From assembly GCA_003550305.1 (NCBI GenBank), contig QKYT01000063.1, forward strand, positions 271,582 through 310,925: a stretch of DNA of 39,344 nucleotides, read 5' to 3'. Each line of letters starts with the position of its first letter. The first letter of the stretch is position 1. The notes beneath the pieces are model-generated. The model had not been told where the DNA came from, made no database searches, and was given only the letters and a program-made list of their open reading frames with translations. This document shows positions 11,265 through 21,564 of the stretch, in pieces. Position numbers and translations under genes: made by a program. Source of the DNA: Glomus cerebriforme. Lineage: Eukaryota > Glomeromycota > Glomeromycetes > Glomerales > Glomeraceae.

Positions 11265-14200
11265 ATGTCAGATGCATATCTTGATTATATTGAAGAAATA
11301 AGTATAGAGATAGTTGATTTCAATCCAATTGGTCCTACTACCCATATACCTTTACCTGAAACTATGCCAAAATGTAATAACAGAATTATTAATATTTAAA
11401 ATAATGATGACTGGTGCTTCAGATGGTATGTCCTAGGAGCTTTGCATCCAATTAAAGTTCATCCAAAAAGAAATCTGCATTGGCTATATGGAGATTTTAT
11501 GGAGGAACTTAATATGAAAGACATTCCAGTTTCAGTACCAGTCTCAATATCAGTTTATAAAAAGTTTGAAGAAAATAATCCTGAAATCAGTCTATGTGTC
11601 TATGAATGGCACAACCAAAACAAATGTCTTGACTTTCACTATGTTTCAAAAAGAAGAGAGGATGAATATAAGCAAGTAAATCTTCTAGTAATTACGGAAG
11701 AAGAAAGAAGTCACTACTGTATTATCAAAGATTTACATAAGTTAGTATATAATCATAGCAAACATAAAGGGTAAAAATACCTCTACCATTATTGTCTTTA
11801 TGTATACTCTTTAGAGATAAGATACAATAAACATTTGTCAAAATGCAAAGATCTAAATAATGCCTTCCAGCGACCACAAATGCCAATTAAGAATAGGAGT
11901 ATCAAAGCTTTTTATAACCATAAATATATGCAATCAAATCCATATTGCATTTTTTGGGATCTAGAAATGTTAACTGAAAAGTTAACCCCAGAAGAAAAGA
12001 TGAAGTTAACCCATATTGAAAGATTACAGATGCACAAGCCATATGACTATTGCTATGTAGTTGTTCATATGGATAGTTCACTTAACTATGAAATCATAAG
12101 TTATGATTTATATAGAGGTCCAGATGCACTTGAAAGATTTGTTACAAAAATCGAGGAGCTGGCAAACATACAGGAGGACTTATCTGCACCTGCAGAAATG
12201 ATAATAGCACCAGGGATCTTAAAGTATACAATGAGGTAACAGAATGCTGGATTTGCAAGGAACCTTTTTTAAAACCAGCATCAAAGATAATACAAAAACT
12301 CGAAGAAGCAAAGCATAATTTATTAGAAATCAAAGAATTGGAATCATGTATGGAAAAAGAACATCCAAAAAAGAAAGAAGCACAGAAAAGATACCGAGAA
12401 GCTTTAAGTGCACTTAATCAAAAAGTAAAAGATCATGATCATATAAATGAAAAGTATCGAGGCCTAGCTCATGACTCTTGTAATAAAAAGTTGCGAATAG
12501 GCTCTTTTGAAACTAAAGTACCTCTTATTTGCCATAATTTCTGAGGTTATGACTCTCATCCGCTCATGAAAGTTGTGAGCAAATTTACGGCTAATAAGCT
12601 AAAATGCATTTCAGAGAATATAGGAAAGTACAAAATTATAGATGTTGGCCAGCTCTGATTTCTTAATAGTTTTCAGTATATGAAAATAGGATTAGATAAA
12701 TTAGTAAAATGTTTAGGAGGAAAGCTTGAAAAATTTTCCCTAACTGTTAGGTACTTTACTAAGAAAGGCTATTCAATAAATAAGATTAAGCTTCTTTTTC
12801 AAAAGAGCATTTTCCCATATGACTGGACAAATGTATGGGAAAAATTTAACAGAACAAGCCTCCCATCTAGAAAGGATTTCTATTCACTTCTTAATTAGCA
12901 AAATATTAGTAAAGAGAATTACGAACATGCTTAAAAGGTATGGCAAATATTCGAGATGAAGAACTTTGGAGAATATCATGATCTTTATCTTGAGACAAAT
13001 ATACTTTTACTTGCGGATGTTTTCATGAATTACACTATCATATGCTTGAAAGATGATGGCTTAGATCCCTCTCATTATATTTCAGCACCTGGAATGTTTA
13101 ATGATTCTCTTTACAAAAGTAGCGAAGCAGAACTCAAACTCATGACAAATATGGATGAATATCTAATGGTAGAAAATGGCATTCGTGGAGGCATGATAAT
13201 GACAAGTCATCGATACACCAAAGCAAATAATTCACAATGTTTAGACTATAATTCTAGCAAGCCAAATTTCTGGATCATGTATGAGGATATGAATGCTTTA
13301 TATTCAGGTGCAATGATCCAATATATGCCTACAGAAATTTTAGGTAAAGTAGCATCAGAGAAAATACCAGATATCCAAAGCATAGTGCCAGATGCAGAAA
13401 TAGGCTATATACTAGAAGTTGATCTAAAAGCTTCAGCGTACTTGCATGATTTCTTTATAGATTATCCGTTAACACTTGAAAAGCAGATAGTTCCAGAAAA
13501 CTGGCTTAGTCTATATAATGAAAGATTAATGAAAGATAAAGAAGTTGGAAATGGAAAATATGTGTCTGGAGAGAAGCTAGTCCAGACCTTCTTTACTAAG
13601 AAGAATTATGTAGTTCACTATCGAGCTCTTTAGACATATATGAAGTTTGGGATGAAGATTACAAATATTCATAATGCTCTTAAGTTTCAGCAGTCTCTAT
13701 GGATGAAAAACTATATTGAGGAAAATATTCACAAGCGTAAAATTGCTAAAGCTAATGGGGACAAGTTTGGGATCATGTATTATAAGGTAAAGAATAATGC
13801 AGTCTTTGGCAAACAAATGGAAAATATTCGTAAACATATGAAAGTTGAATTACTCCGAACAAAAGAGGATAAAAAAATCAGACGCCTAGCAAGTTCACCA
13901 TTGTATGTAGGCTTTAAAGTATTTAAAGGGAAAATTACAGCAGTCCATATGTTAAAAAGTACAGTAACTCTAAATAAACCAATCTATGTAGGGCAGGCAA
14001 TTCTTGACATTAGCAAAGTTATGATATTTAACTTTTGGTATGGTTACATAAAGTCTTGCTATGAAGAAAAGACCTGTCTACTTTATACAGATACAGACTT
14101 GCTAATCATGTGAATAGAAACTGAGGATATCTATAAAGATTGAGCAGAAAGACCAGACATTTTTGATCTTAACTATTCAGAAGACTTATTTCTAATGAAG

Positions 14201-14674
14201 GATGAAACAAAAGGGGATCCAATAGGCGAATCAGTATACTTAAAGCCAAAAATGTATTCAGTTCTTCCAGCAGGTCATGAACCTAAAACTCCTGATGATC
14301 CTGATTCAGAAGACTCTAAAAAGAAGCATGGCATCCAGAAGGCAAAGGGTATTAAGAAATGCGTGATTAAGAGAGAACTTTGACATGATAAGTTTCTAAA
14401 ATATCTTAGGAACAAGAGACTAACCCGGCATAATATGTATAGTCTCTAAAGTTATGATCATTAAATATATCTGGAGAATGTAAATAAGATAAGGCTGAAT
14501 CCATATGATAATAAGCGCTAGATTTTACTTGATAGAATTCGAACTCTCCCCTATGGACATTGGTGAATTAGACTATATAAATACCTGATAGCATTTGAAA
14601 TATCTCCTGAGGAAGCAGAAGAAAGGGCTATGAAAGCTAAACTTCATATCAAGCAAGACATAGATGTTTTATAA
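11265..14674 (+). pseudogene. Protein-primed family B DNA polymerase, Polinton type
   Basis: One reading frame of about 1,135 codons, broken by one frameshift near 12213 and at least 13 in-frame stops. In order: an N-terminal segment with NNDDWCFRW and LGALHP; a degraded C2H2-like finger (YHYCLYVYSLE..KHLSKC); the 3'-5' exonuclease motif FWDLE near 11960; ECWICKEPF and DHDHINEKYRGLAHDSCNKK, typical of Maverick/Polinton polymerases; HNF-stop-GYDSHP; YHDLYLETNILLLADVF; the polymerase A-type motif DMNALYSGAM near 13290; NNAVFGKQMEN near 13795; and YTDTDL near 14090, the catalytic motif C equivalent (usually DTDS). The stops are at 11397, 11772, 12542, 12656, 12896, 12932, 13631, 14111, 14141, 14381 and four more before 14570. 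Such enzymes copy linear DNA from a terminal-protein primer. Start uncertain; coding text also precedes ATG 11265 back to about 11205. Confidence 0.9.
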
Positions 14675-14760
14675 CAAATATTTTTTCAGATAAAAAAATT
14701 CTAAAGAATATATTTTCATTAATTAAAGTTTTTCTATCATTATAGTAGAAACAATACAAA

Positions 14761-15108
14761 ATGGTCAATCATAAGGATATAAAACTTGCGCAAATTAAAG
14801 TCATAAAAACTGCATTGCGAAAGGGTAAGAAATATGATAATCTTGCAAAAAACTATGGAGACTATCTAAAGAAATTGCAAGCTGAAAAGAATCTGAATGA
14901 CTATATTAAGATAATCGCAGTCAAGATGTTTCTTAATGATGAGGTATACACTCTAGGGCTAAAAAATTATCGCAAAAGATATGCAAATAATGATCTGTGT
15001 GCCAGCCTAGAGAAATTATATAAGCTTTATTATCAAATAGCTAAGGAGGAGAATCACGAAAGATCAGATGATGAAATAGAGCAGATGCTCAAAGTAATGG
15101 CAATCTAG
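14761..15108 (+). CDS. 115-aa Lys-rich helical protein
   Basis: An uninterrupted frame from ATG to TAG, 87 bases after the polymerase relic and on the same strand. The product is Lys- and Tyr-rich, probably all helical, with no signal peptide or membrane segment. Recognisable words are KYDNLAKNYGDYLKKLQAEK and an acidic C-terminus ERSDDEIEQMLKVM. I do not recognise a family. Its position suggests it belongs to the Polinton-type element. It is one of the few frames in that block without a stop, which may be chance given its length. Confidence 0.55.
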   Translation: MVNHKDIKLAQIKVIKTALRKGKKYDNLAKNYGDYLKKLQAEKNLNDYIKIIAVKMFLNDEVYTLGLKNYRKRYANNDLCASLEKLYKLYYQIAKEENHERSDDEIEQMLKVMAI

Positions 15109-15224
15109 TCGTCTAGTGAATGACGCATATACAAGCAGGAAGACAAGTTATAGCACTAACATAATATTATAGATATCATTCAGGCATGATAAATATTCAG
15201 TTATTTTTTTTCAGAAATAGAAAA

Positions 15225-15545
15225 ATGACTTCTAAAAAATATTACACATATTCGGAAAAAGAAATGATATGTGTTATTCAAGAGATCAAAGACTCTATTA
15301 TAGCATTAAAGCATGATGTAACAAAGATTCATCAAAATCTTAAAAGTATTGGCTGAGAAATATATTATTTATATGATGCTATGATACCTGAAGAATCATC
15401 CGAGTCCAGTTCACCCGAAAAAATGATAGAAGAGATAGTTGTATCCAAAGAAAAGAAAAACAAAAAAAAAGCTGAGCTTTCAGAGGCTTTTAAATCTAAA
15501 TATGCAGGTTAGATCAACAGTTCGGAGTGGGCTGAGATGATTTGA
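15225..15545 (+). pseudogene. Coiled-coil protein of the element
   Basis: From ATG 15225 the frame reads MTSKKYYTYSEKEMICVIQE, followed by a heptad-like helix (IIALKHDVTKIHQNLKSIG), a TGA, a Ser/Glu-rich linker (PEESSESSSPEKM), a Lys-rich run and SEAFKSKYAG. A TAG follows, then SSEWAEMI before TGA 15543. The two internal stops are TGA and TAG, both one C-to-T change from Arg or Gln codons. Read through, the product would be 106 residues. Same strand and spacing as the preceding gene. Function unknown. Confidence 0.5.
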
Positions 15546-15616
15546 TCATTAATTAGTTTTTTTTTTTGCTGGATTATACCCTGTATGACAAAAAATATAG
15601 ATTAACATTTTATACC

Positions 15617-16240
15617 CTATTGATGAATTTCTATATTACCACACTTGGAACGTTTAAACTTTTGAATATATGCTCTCACATCTTTCTCAGCTTCTTCTTT
15701 TATCGTTTCTTCGTCAGTATAACTAACAATACCAAGATAATTTTGAATAATGCTTATATTCTCTTCCAGATATAAAAGCAAATGGTATTTTTCTCTAAGT
15801 GAAAATTCTCCCAATGATCTATCGATAAGATCTTCTTTATATCGATATAATGTATTAAGGGTTGGGTGGTCACCAATCTCAAGAACCTTCTCTATCGATA
15901 TAATTTTCTTCACCAAATCAAACAATAGTCTACTTGTATAATCAAGTATTTCCACTTTCTTGCTTTAATTCAATGCTGTTTGGTTTGCATTGTCATTAAT
16001 ACCAAGATTTCTTTCAGCTAGACGCTCCTGAATAGCTAATACTTCCATCTTCTTGTACAAAAGCACTTCATATAGTTGATTTTCAAGTATTTCACTTTGA
16101 ACAGATTTATTATTAGTATTACTTGTTATGATTGTGTTTATCTCTAGCTAGCATATATTCAAATTTGTGTCTGAAATACTGATCATCAACCCGAGTAGTG
16201 ATCACCAGCTTAGAAGATTTTTTTGCTGAGCCACATGCAT
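15617..16240 (-). pseudogene. Helical protein of the element, opposite strand
   Basis: The intact 3' part (15955-15617) encodes 112 residues including LLFDLVKKIISIEKVLEIGD and LSLREKYHLLLYLEENIS-like text, ending IEIHQ. Coding sense continues upstream through one TAA (from CAA) with LYEVLLYKKMEVLAIQERLA. One frameshift near 16120 leads to KLVITTRVDDQYFRHKFEYM, and a probable start is at ATG 16240 (MHVAQQK) with a slip in an A7 run. The full product would be about 205 residues, mostly helical. No recognised domain. The gene is convergent with 15225-15545, overlaps nothing else, and is head-to-head with the protease-like gene 70 bp away. Confidence 0.55.
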
Positions 16241-16309
16241 ATATCAAAAGAAAATATTAGCTAACTAGTCTCTCTATTTTTTTGATTAAAAATCTCTAAA
16301 TCATATAAA

Positions 16310-17194
16310 ATGCATACAGCTAATTTACTTGATCAGCTTGTGCCTAAATTAATACCCTTTATTCTAAAGAATTTATTGATACAGGATCTTAAAAAATGTT
16401 GCAGTATAAATAATATATGGAAAGTTGAGGCACTTCGAGAAATTCGCAAAAGATTAATAGTGGATTGTACATTCACTTGTGCTAAAGTAACTGTCAAAGC
16501 ACTGATTGACTCTAAATCCTTTTATGATAGCATTAGTAAGGTACTTGCCAAAAAAATAGATTTATATATTTCTAGAGAATATGGGTCAAAATATCCTGCA
16601 GTAAGAGATCTTAGCATTGGCGTAACAAATGCTGGTAAGAAAGTGATGAGGAGGGGTTGGATTGATAAAGAAGAAGTTTCTGTCACTTTGCTAAATATCT
16701 TTGATGAGAAAGTATCTTGCATACGCAAAATAGATATAGCAAATTTTGTAGTTATTGATAAGCCTGAATATGGTTTAGTTTTAGGAAATGTATAGCTAAT
16801 GTATACAGGATATGCTGTTGATAGACATCAAAACCCACCAATATACATTAATAAACCTAAAAAGATCGAAGAACAAGAAAGGGAAAAAATACAATATCAC
16901 TGTAGAAAAAATCTTTGGGAATTACCTCTTTCATTGCATATATTTTACGAGCTATTATTTCCTGATTTTATTGCAATGGATTCAGATGGAGAAATCATAA
17001 TAACCAAATTTTTCAAATATCATAAAGTTATGAGAAATCTTGATCTAAGTGAATATTATGATTCAGAATATACTGAAACGGAGTCTGAATGTTCTAGCTC
17101 TGAAGACAAGAGAAGTCACCTATAATAATAATGCAACTCCTCCGATAATTATGAGTACGGCTAATACTCTGACCGATTTTATTATCATATTTAA
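16310..17194 (+). pseudogene. F-box-like plus retropepsin-like protein
   Basis: The N-terminus fits an F-box: LIPFILKNLLIQDLKKC followed by SINNIWKVEALREI (residues about 12-45). Next is a retropepsin-like fold: VKALIDSKSFYDSISKVLA resembles the active-site loop D[ST]G with the Gly replaced, and DKPEYGLVLGNV resembles the second conserved segment of aspartic proteases. A TAG at 16793 follows where a Trp or Gln is expected. The frame then continues with TGYAVDRHQNPP and an acidic Ser/Glu tail (TETESECSSSEDK) to TAA 17126. Reading through two adjacent TAAs and one more, coding sense reaches TAA 17192. Retropepsin-like domains cleave polyproteins or ubiquitin conjugates; F-boxes recruit substrates to SCF ligases. 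Loss of the Gly makes protease activity doubtful. Both domain calls are from pattern only. Confidence 0.5.
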
Positions 17195-17195
17195 T

Positions 17196-17882
17196 GATTA
17201 TCTTAGATAAGCAGATGGTGCACAAAATATTATTTTTACATTTCTTAGTCGAGAATTAATACAGCCCTCTACAGAATGGTGGTACTCTACTGATCTAACT
17301 AATCTGGAACAGTGATCATTAATCAGAATTTTTTGCATCACAAGCAGGTTACTCCTGTATGATAGAAAAATAAGTGAATTATCAATCAGGTCTTGTGTGA
17401 CATAATAATTTTCATATATTCTAAAAGAAAAACATATTAACCTTTGTTCTTTATTTTTTTCTGAACAATCATGAGAAAAATGTGAAAAGAGGTCTAGTTG
17501 CAATACAGGATCAGCTCTAAAAGTAAATATTAATGTTAAAAGCATATGTTATGAAGGGCTGAAGGACTCACAATTTTGAGATCACCAGGTGTAAGTCCAA
17601 CTATATGTCTTTTGGTAGATTTCCATGTGAAAAGGTATGAGGATTCTGTTTACATGTGCTTTCATAGAACTCTTGACACCAGACGACAATACTAATTATG
17701 ACTCATACCCCCTTATCTTTTTTCCAGCAAGATATAAAGCATGTAGAAGTATGTGGAAGTTCAGCCAACATTTCTGCGAAAATTTAAGGTATGTATATGC
17801 TAGAAGTTATGTATGTATAGGAGCGAAGTTTTTACTATGGGTTCTTATATTTAGGAAAATAAAATGTCTTTCAGCAAGATAA
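17196..17882 (+). pseudogene. Decayed gene, unknown function
   Basis: One plus-strand frame carries coding-like text for about 229 codons. It includes ADGAQNIIFTFLSRELIQPS, EWWYSTDLTN, KISELSIRSCVT, INLCSLFFSE and, in the longest open part (17637-17882), LLTPDDNTNYDSYPLIFFPA and ARYKACRSMWKFSQHF. It is interrupted by TGA, TAA and TAG codons, all reachable from CGA, CAA or CAG by C-to-T, the pattern of the rest of the block. The start is unclear. An open minus-strand frame overlaps 17198-17545 but is less convincing. No domain recognised. Confidence 0.4.
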
Positions 17883-17892
17883 TAATATTATT

Positions 17893-18129
17893 AATCTTAA
17901 CTTTTGCTATCGTAATGCCAAAAATAAAAATATACTTTTTGTAATAGAGATTTTCAAGAATAAAAAAGTCTCAGATCTTAAAGAAGAAGTAAGAAAGAAG
18001 CTAAGGTCAATCAATCGTAATGACTTTCTCTGTCAAATTTATTCTAAAGAGAAGCCTATGTGAATAGAAGACAGGATTTTCTCCTATTTCAATAAAACAC
18101 CTGATGATGAAAACTGTATCCACATCTGA
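17893..18129 (+). pseudogene. Ubiquitin-like, possible CRN-header ORF
   Basis: The frame reads LNFCYRNAKNKNILFVIEIF, then KKVSDLKEEVRKKLRSINRN, DFLCQIYSKEKPM, a TGA, IEDRIFSYFNKTPDDENCIH and a second TGA. The order (hydrophobic strand, helix with DLKEEVRKKL, a strand, then FNKTPDDENCIHI close to the PP-x-x-HIH end) matches the ubiquitin-like header of fungal Crinkler proteins, of which a clearer example starts at 24747. The second half of a CRN is not seen. The header call is an inference from the pattern of secondary structure and the terminal motif. It may be an element gene or a captured host fragment. Confidence 0.4.
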
Positions 18130-18302
18130 ATTCTCTTCTAACGAGTAGTTAGAATTTTTTTTATCTATATTTATGTAATAGTGATATATTCACAATTTTT
18201 ATATAATGTAGGCCAGCTTCTGGCAAGGTTTTTTTATTTTTTAAATAAAGCATATATTATGTTCTTATCATAAATCTTGAAAAATATCACGTGTAATGAT
18301 AG

Positions 18303-18428
18303 GATTCTGCAAAAATTGAATCAGATGAGAATTCACTCAATGGAAAGGCAATGCAGATGCTCTCCCGCTCGTTCATGGCATTCAGATCACAACAGATCGA
18401 ATCAAATATAATGCGGAACCCTATGTAA
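18303..18428 (+). pseudogene. Possible orphan terminal exon
   Basis: After a TAG that could be an acceptor, an open frame of 41 codons reads DSAKIESDENSLNGKAMQML and SRSFMAFRSQQIESNIMR before TAA. Its base composition is richer in G and C than its surroundings, as in the real genes further right. It has no start and no partner exon in view. TCACGTGTAATGAT, also found at 24459 upstream of the CRN gene, lies immediately upstream at 18285-18298. Confidence 0.3.
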
Positions 18429-18509
18429 TGATATAATATAATCACCTAATAATCTTGTACTATGTATTAATTACATATATATTAGGCAAATGCATTATGA
18501 ATGGGTATA

Positions 18510-18600
18510 CATATAAACTGTACTGTACGATCAGCTGAACTGTACTGTATGAATGATGGTTGTACAATTTTTTTTTCGTACAGTACAATATTTTTTCACG
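18510..18600. repeat. TGTACTGTAC-rich inverted repeats
   Basis: AACTGTACTGTACGATCAGC, GAACTGTACTGTATGAAT and CGTACAGTACAAT lie within 80 bp and pair with each other. The same words build the palindrome at 19918-20033, so the two probably bound or belong to one inverted-repeat element family. A TCACGTGA site follows at 18597. Confidence 0.6.
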
Positions 18601-18963
18601 TGATTTGTCACGCATACATTTATTAATTTATTTGTTTATNAGATAATCTTTTTTTCAACCTTTACCATGTAGGTGTTTACTATTTTTCTTGTTAATAACT
18701 TTCTTAAAACAGTTTAATGTATAGTTCAAGATAGTTTTTGGTTTTTTTTTGCTATTTTACTATTTTCTTTATTTTTTCTTTTTCACTAACTTTTTTTTTT
18801 AGACAATTTCATTATAGTTGCTTCTTGTTAAAACATTTTTAATTACCAAAGAACTGAAGTATGTCTTTTTTTCTTATTATTTTATTGTTTTCTGTTACTA
18901 CTTTTTGATTTTGAAAATTATTAATTATTTCTTCTTTTTCATGGGTAGTGGTTCATTTCTAAT

Positions 18964-19131
18964 NNNNNNNNNNNNNNNNNNNNNNNNNNNNNNNNNNNNN
19001 NNNNNNNNNNNNNNNNNNNNNNNNNNNNNNNNNNNNNNNNNNNNNNNNNNNNNNNNNNNNNNNNNNNNNNNNNNNNNNNNNNNNNNNNNNNNNNNNNNNN
19101 NNNNNNNNNNNNNNNNNNNNNNNNNNNNNNN
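18964..19131. other. Assembly gap (run of N)
   Basis: 168 undetermined bases. The right flank enters the 30-bp minisatellite directly, so the gap probably hides more repeat units. Isolated N bases also occur at 18640, 19876-19877, 19892, 19900, 19917 and 19932. Confidence 0.95.
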
Positions 19132-19640
19132 CCCTTTCGTTATTTTTCATTTCTGATACCTTCCTTTCATTAATTTTTGTTACTGATGCATTATCTTTCA
19201 TTCCTGATGCATTGTTTTTCATTCCTGATGCCTCTCTTTCATTGTTTTTCGTTCCTGATGCCTCACTTTCATTGTTTTTCATTCCTGATGCCTCCCTTTC
19301 ATTGTTTTTTGTTCCTGACGCCTCCCTTCCATTGTTTTTGTTCCTGACACCTCCCTTCCATTGTTTTTCATTCCTGACACCTCTGTTTCATTGTTTTTCA
19401 TTCCTGATGCCTCCCTTTCATTGTTTTTCATTCCTGACGTCTCCCTTCCATTGTTTTTCGTTTCTTACGCCTCCCTTTTATTATTTTCATTCCTGATGTA
19501 TTCTCCTCATTGTTTTTTACTATTCTTGATACATTGTTTTTTGTCCTAATATCTACCTCTCATTTGTTTTTCATTCCCATTCATTGTTTTTCATTCCTGA
19601 TACTCATTTATTGCTTTTTGTCTCTTTGTTGTTGTTCATT
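19132..19640. repeat. 30-bp minisatellite
   Basis: About a dozen units built on CATTGTTTTTCATTCCTGAT plus GCCTCCCTTT. The unit is exactly ten codons, so both strands read as decapeptide repeats (FFIPDASLSL on plus, MKNNEREASG on minus) without stops over several units. Units drift in length after about 19340, breaking the frame. I treat it as non-coding because no start, intron or flanking coding sequence supports either reading. Bases 19640-19917 are AT-rich with nothing recognised. Confidence 0.85.
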
Positions 19641-19917
19641 TATTTTCATTTTTATTTCATTCTCTTCACTTTTTGTTTTTCCTAAATCTAAAAACTAGTT
19701 TTAAAAACAAGAGAAATTTAATTAGTTATATTCTGTAAAAGATTTAAATCATTGTAAATAAAATACATTCCATTTTTCTTAAATTAATTGTTTAAATAAA
19801 GTAAATAATTTATGTAAATAAAAATGTCTAATAATGACAATTAAAAAAAATTATTTAATATAGTATGGCAAAAATNNGCCAATAAAATTGANTTAATCAN
19901 GTGATTGTTAAGTTTCN

Positions 19918-20033
19918 TAAACTGTACTGTANGATTTTAAATGCAAAAATTCGTACAGTACAGTACAGCGCTTATTATAGTACTATACTGTACTGTATGA
20001 ATTTTTGCATTTAAAATCGTACTGTATAGTTTA
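19918..20033. repeat. 116-bp near-perfect palindrome
   Basis: The left arm runs TAAACTGTACTGTANGATTT, then AAATGCAAAAATTCGTACAG. The right arm is its complement with three or four mismatches, around a 15-base centre near 19969-19985. A further CCGTACAGTATAG follows at 20039. It sits about 230 bp before the start of the SAM-domain gene and could be a foldback element in its promoter region. Confidence 0.85.
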
Positions 20034-20824
20034 GCCAACCGTACAGTATAGTTTATCTATATACCTATTATGAATCGATACAAAAAAATCTATTATTTCT
20101 CCCCAAGCGTCGAAACCAAAATACTTTTATATCCATAAACTAGCTTTACCTGTAACTGCATATTTTTTCGCAATCACAAACTTACATATATAAAAACCAT
20201 ATCTTTACAAGCCTCTACACCTTTTTCTCCAAGCTCAATAACGGAAGAAATTTTCACTAAAATAATGTCAGACGTTGTTAAGGATTTTGATACAGAAGGG
20301 CTTATTGATTATTTAGGAAGGAAAAACTTAAAACTTGATAAAGATGATATTAAAATTCTTTGTAAAGAGAAAATTTCTGGTCTTACCTTTCTCAAATTAA
20401 CTAAAGATGACTTTCGCAGTATTGGCCTCGCATTAGGTCCAGCAACAGTTCTTGCAGAATTCATTGAAGGTTTTAGCCAGAAACTATTTCTCGCTTAAAA
20501 CTCTCAATGATCTGAAGGATATGTTACGTAGAAATAAGGTCAATAGAGAAGATATAATGAGTATCAAGCAATTTACTCCTGGTGGATGATTAATTAACTT
20601 TTCAGAACTGACTAGATAGTTATTCTAACCTTTTTTTTCTCCCACAGTCTTCAAGGAAATTAATGATGATGATAAGGCTCTCGATCACTGTATGGGGGAT
20701 ATAATCTTAAAACTTTCAAATGTGAAAACCATGACTGATGCCAACAAGGTGATGCACTGTGAATTTATTTCATTGATTCTTCATGCATCCATCGCTATAG
20801 CTAAAAAACTTACCTTCCAAGCAG

Positions 20825-21035
20825 TATATAAAATTCATGTGCATAATGTGCACATGTGTACATTTTAATTTTTATGTGCACAATTTTTAAAATTTAATGT
20901 GCACTTATGTGCACAATTTTTTTTAAAAAAAATATTAATAAAATTAATAAAAATATGCACTATTGTGCACAAAAAATTTTTGATTGTGCACAAAAAAAAA
21001 TGCTTTATATGCATATAATTTTTTTTAGATTTTAT
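20825..21035. mobile_element. TGTGCAC-rich foldback insert in the SAM gene
   Basis: Between two coding blocks of the SAM-nuclease gene lies about 200 bp with eight TGTGCAC or close variants in both orientations, around a poly-T/poly-A centre near 20925. It folds into a hairpin. It breaks the frame between KKLTFQ and the DISGGNATGRVDY block. Exact ends and target duplication were not resolved. It could be an intron derived from a MITE. Confidence 0.5.
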
Positions 21036-21564
21036 ACACTGCTCCCAAGATATATTTATAGTTTTACAAAAAGATATATCCGGTGGGAATGCAACAGGCA
21101 GAGTAGACTATGCAATCAAAAGTCTAGAAAACCTCTTATGTATCACCGAAGGAAAGCCTCATAATATTAAAATCGGATATGTGCAGGTAGGTTTAGTATT
21201 CACATTTTCACTTTTTAATGTATTAAAGATATTAATGATGGTCTATTTCTTAGAATTTGGCGCAATTTGAAAGTGCGTTCCAAACTAACAAGAAAAAATG
21301 AACTGCGAATCAAGCATTCGGGAATGACTATTTTGACTATATCTATGGTATTGTAACCACAGGTACAGAGTGGCACTTTATTATATACATTCTGGATGGT
21401 ATTTATTGTACAAGCAGTAATGAATACCAGATTAACCTCATGAAATCTGCCATTAAAGATAGTCCTGAATTACTTCGTAGTAATGTGAAAAGGGTAATTG
21501 GCATCATTGTAGGGTTGTTAAAAGACAGAGTTAGTGTAGATAGTAAAAAAAATTATCAAAAAGT

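Noticed and set aside
11265..14674. Recoding of TGA as Trp (alternative genetic code) in the polymerase
   Set aside because: TAA and TAG stops occur in the same frame, two TGAs sit where Arg is usual, and there is a frameshift; decay explains all of them.
17198..17545. 115-codon open minus-strand frame
   Set aside because: The opposite strand has a frame in register with the open stretch 17637-17882 and the same C-to-T type stops as the rest of the block, which explains the region better; some doubt remains.
19212..19698. Phe/Ser-rich plus-strand and MKNNEREASG minus-strand repeat proteins
   Set aside because: Both are readings of a 30-bp minisatellite without gene context.
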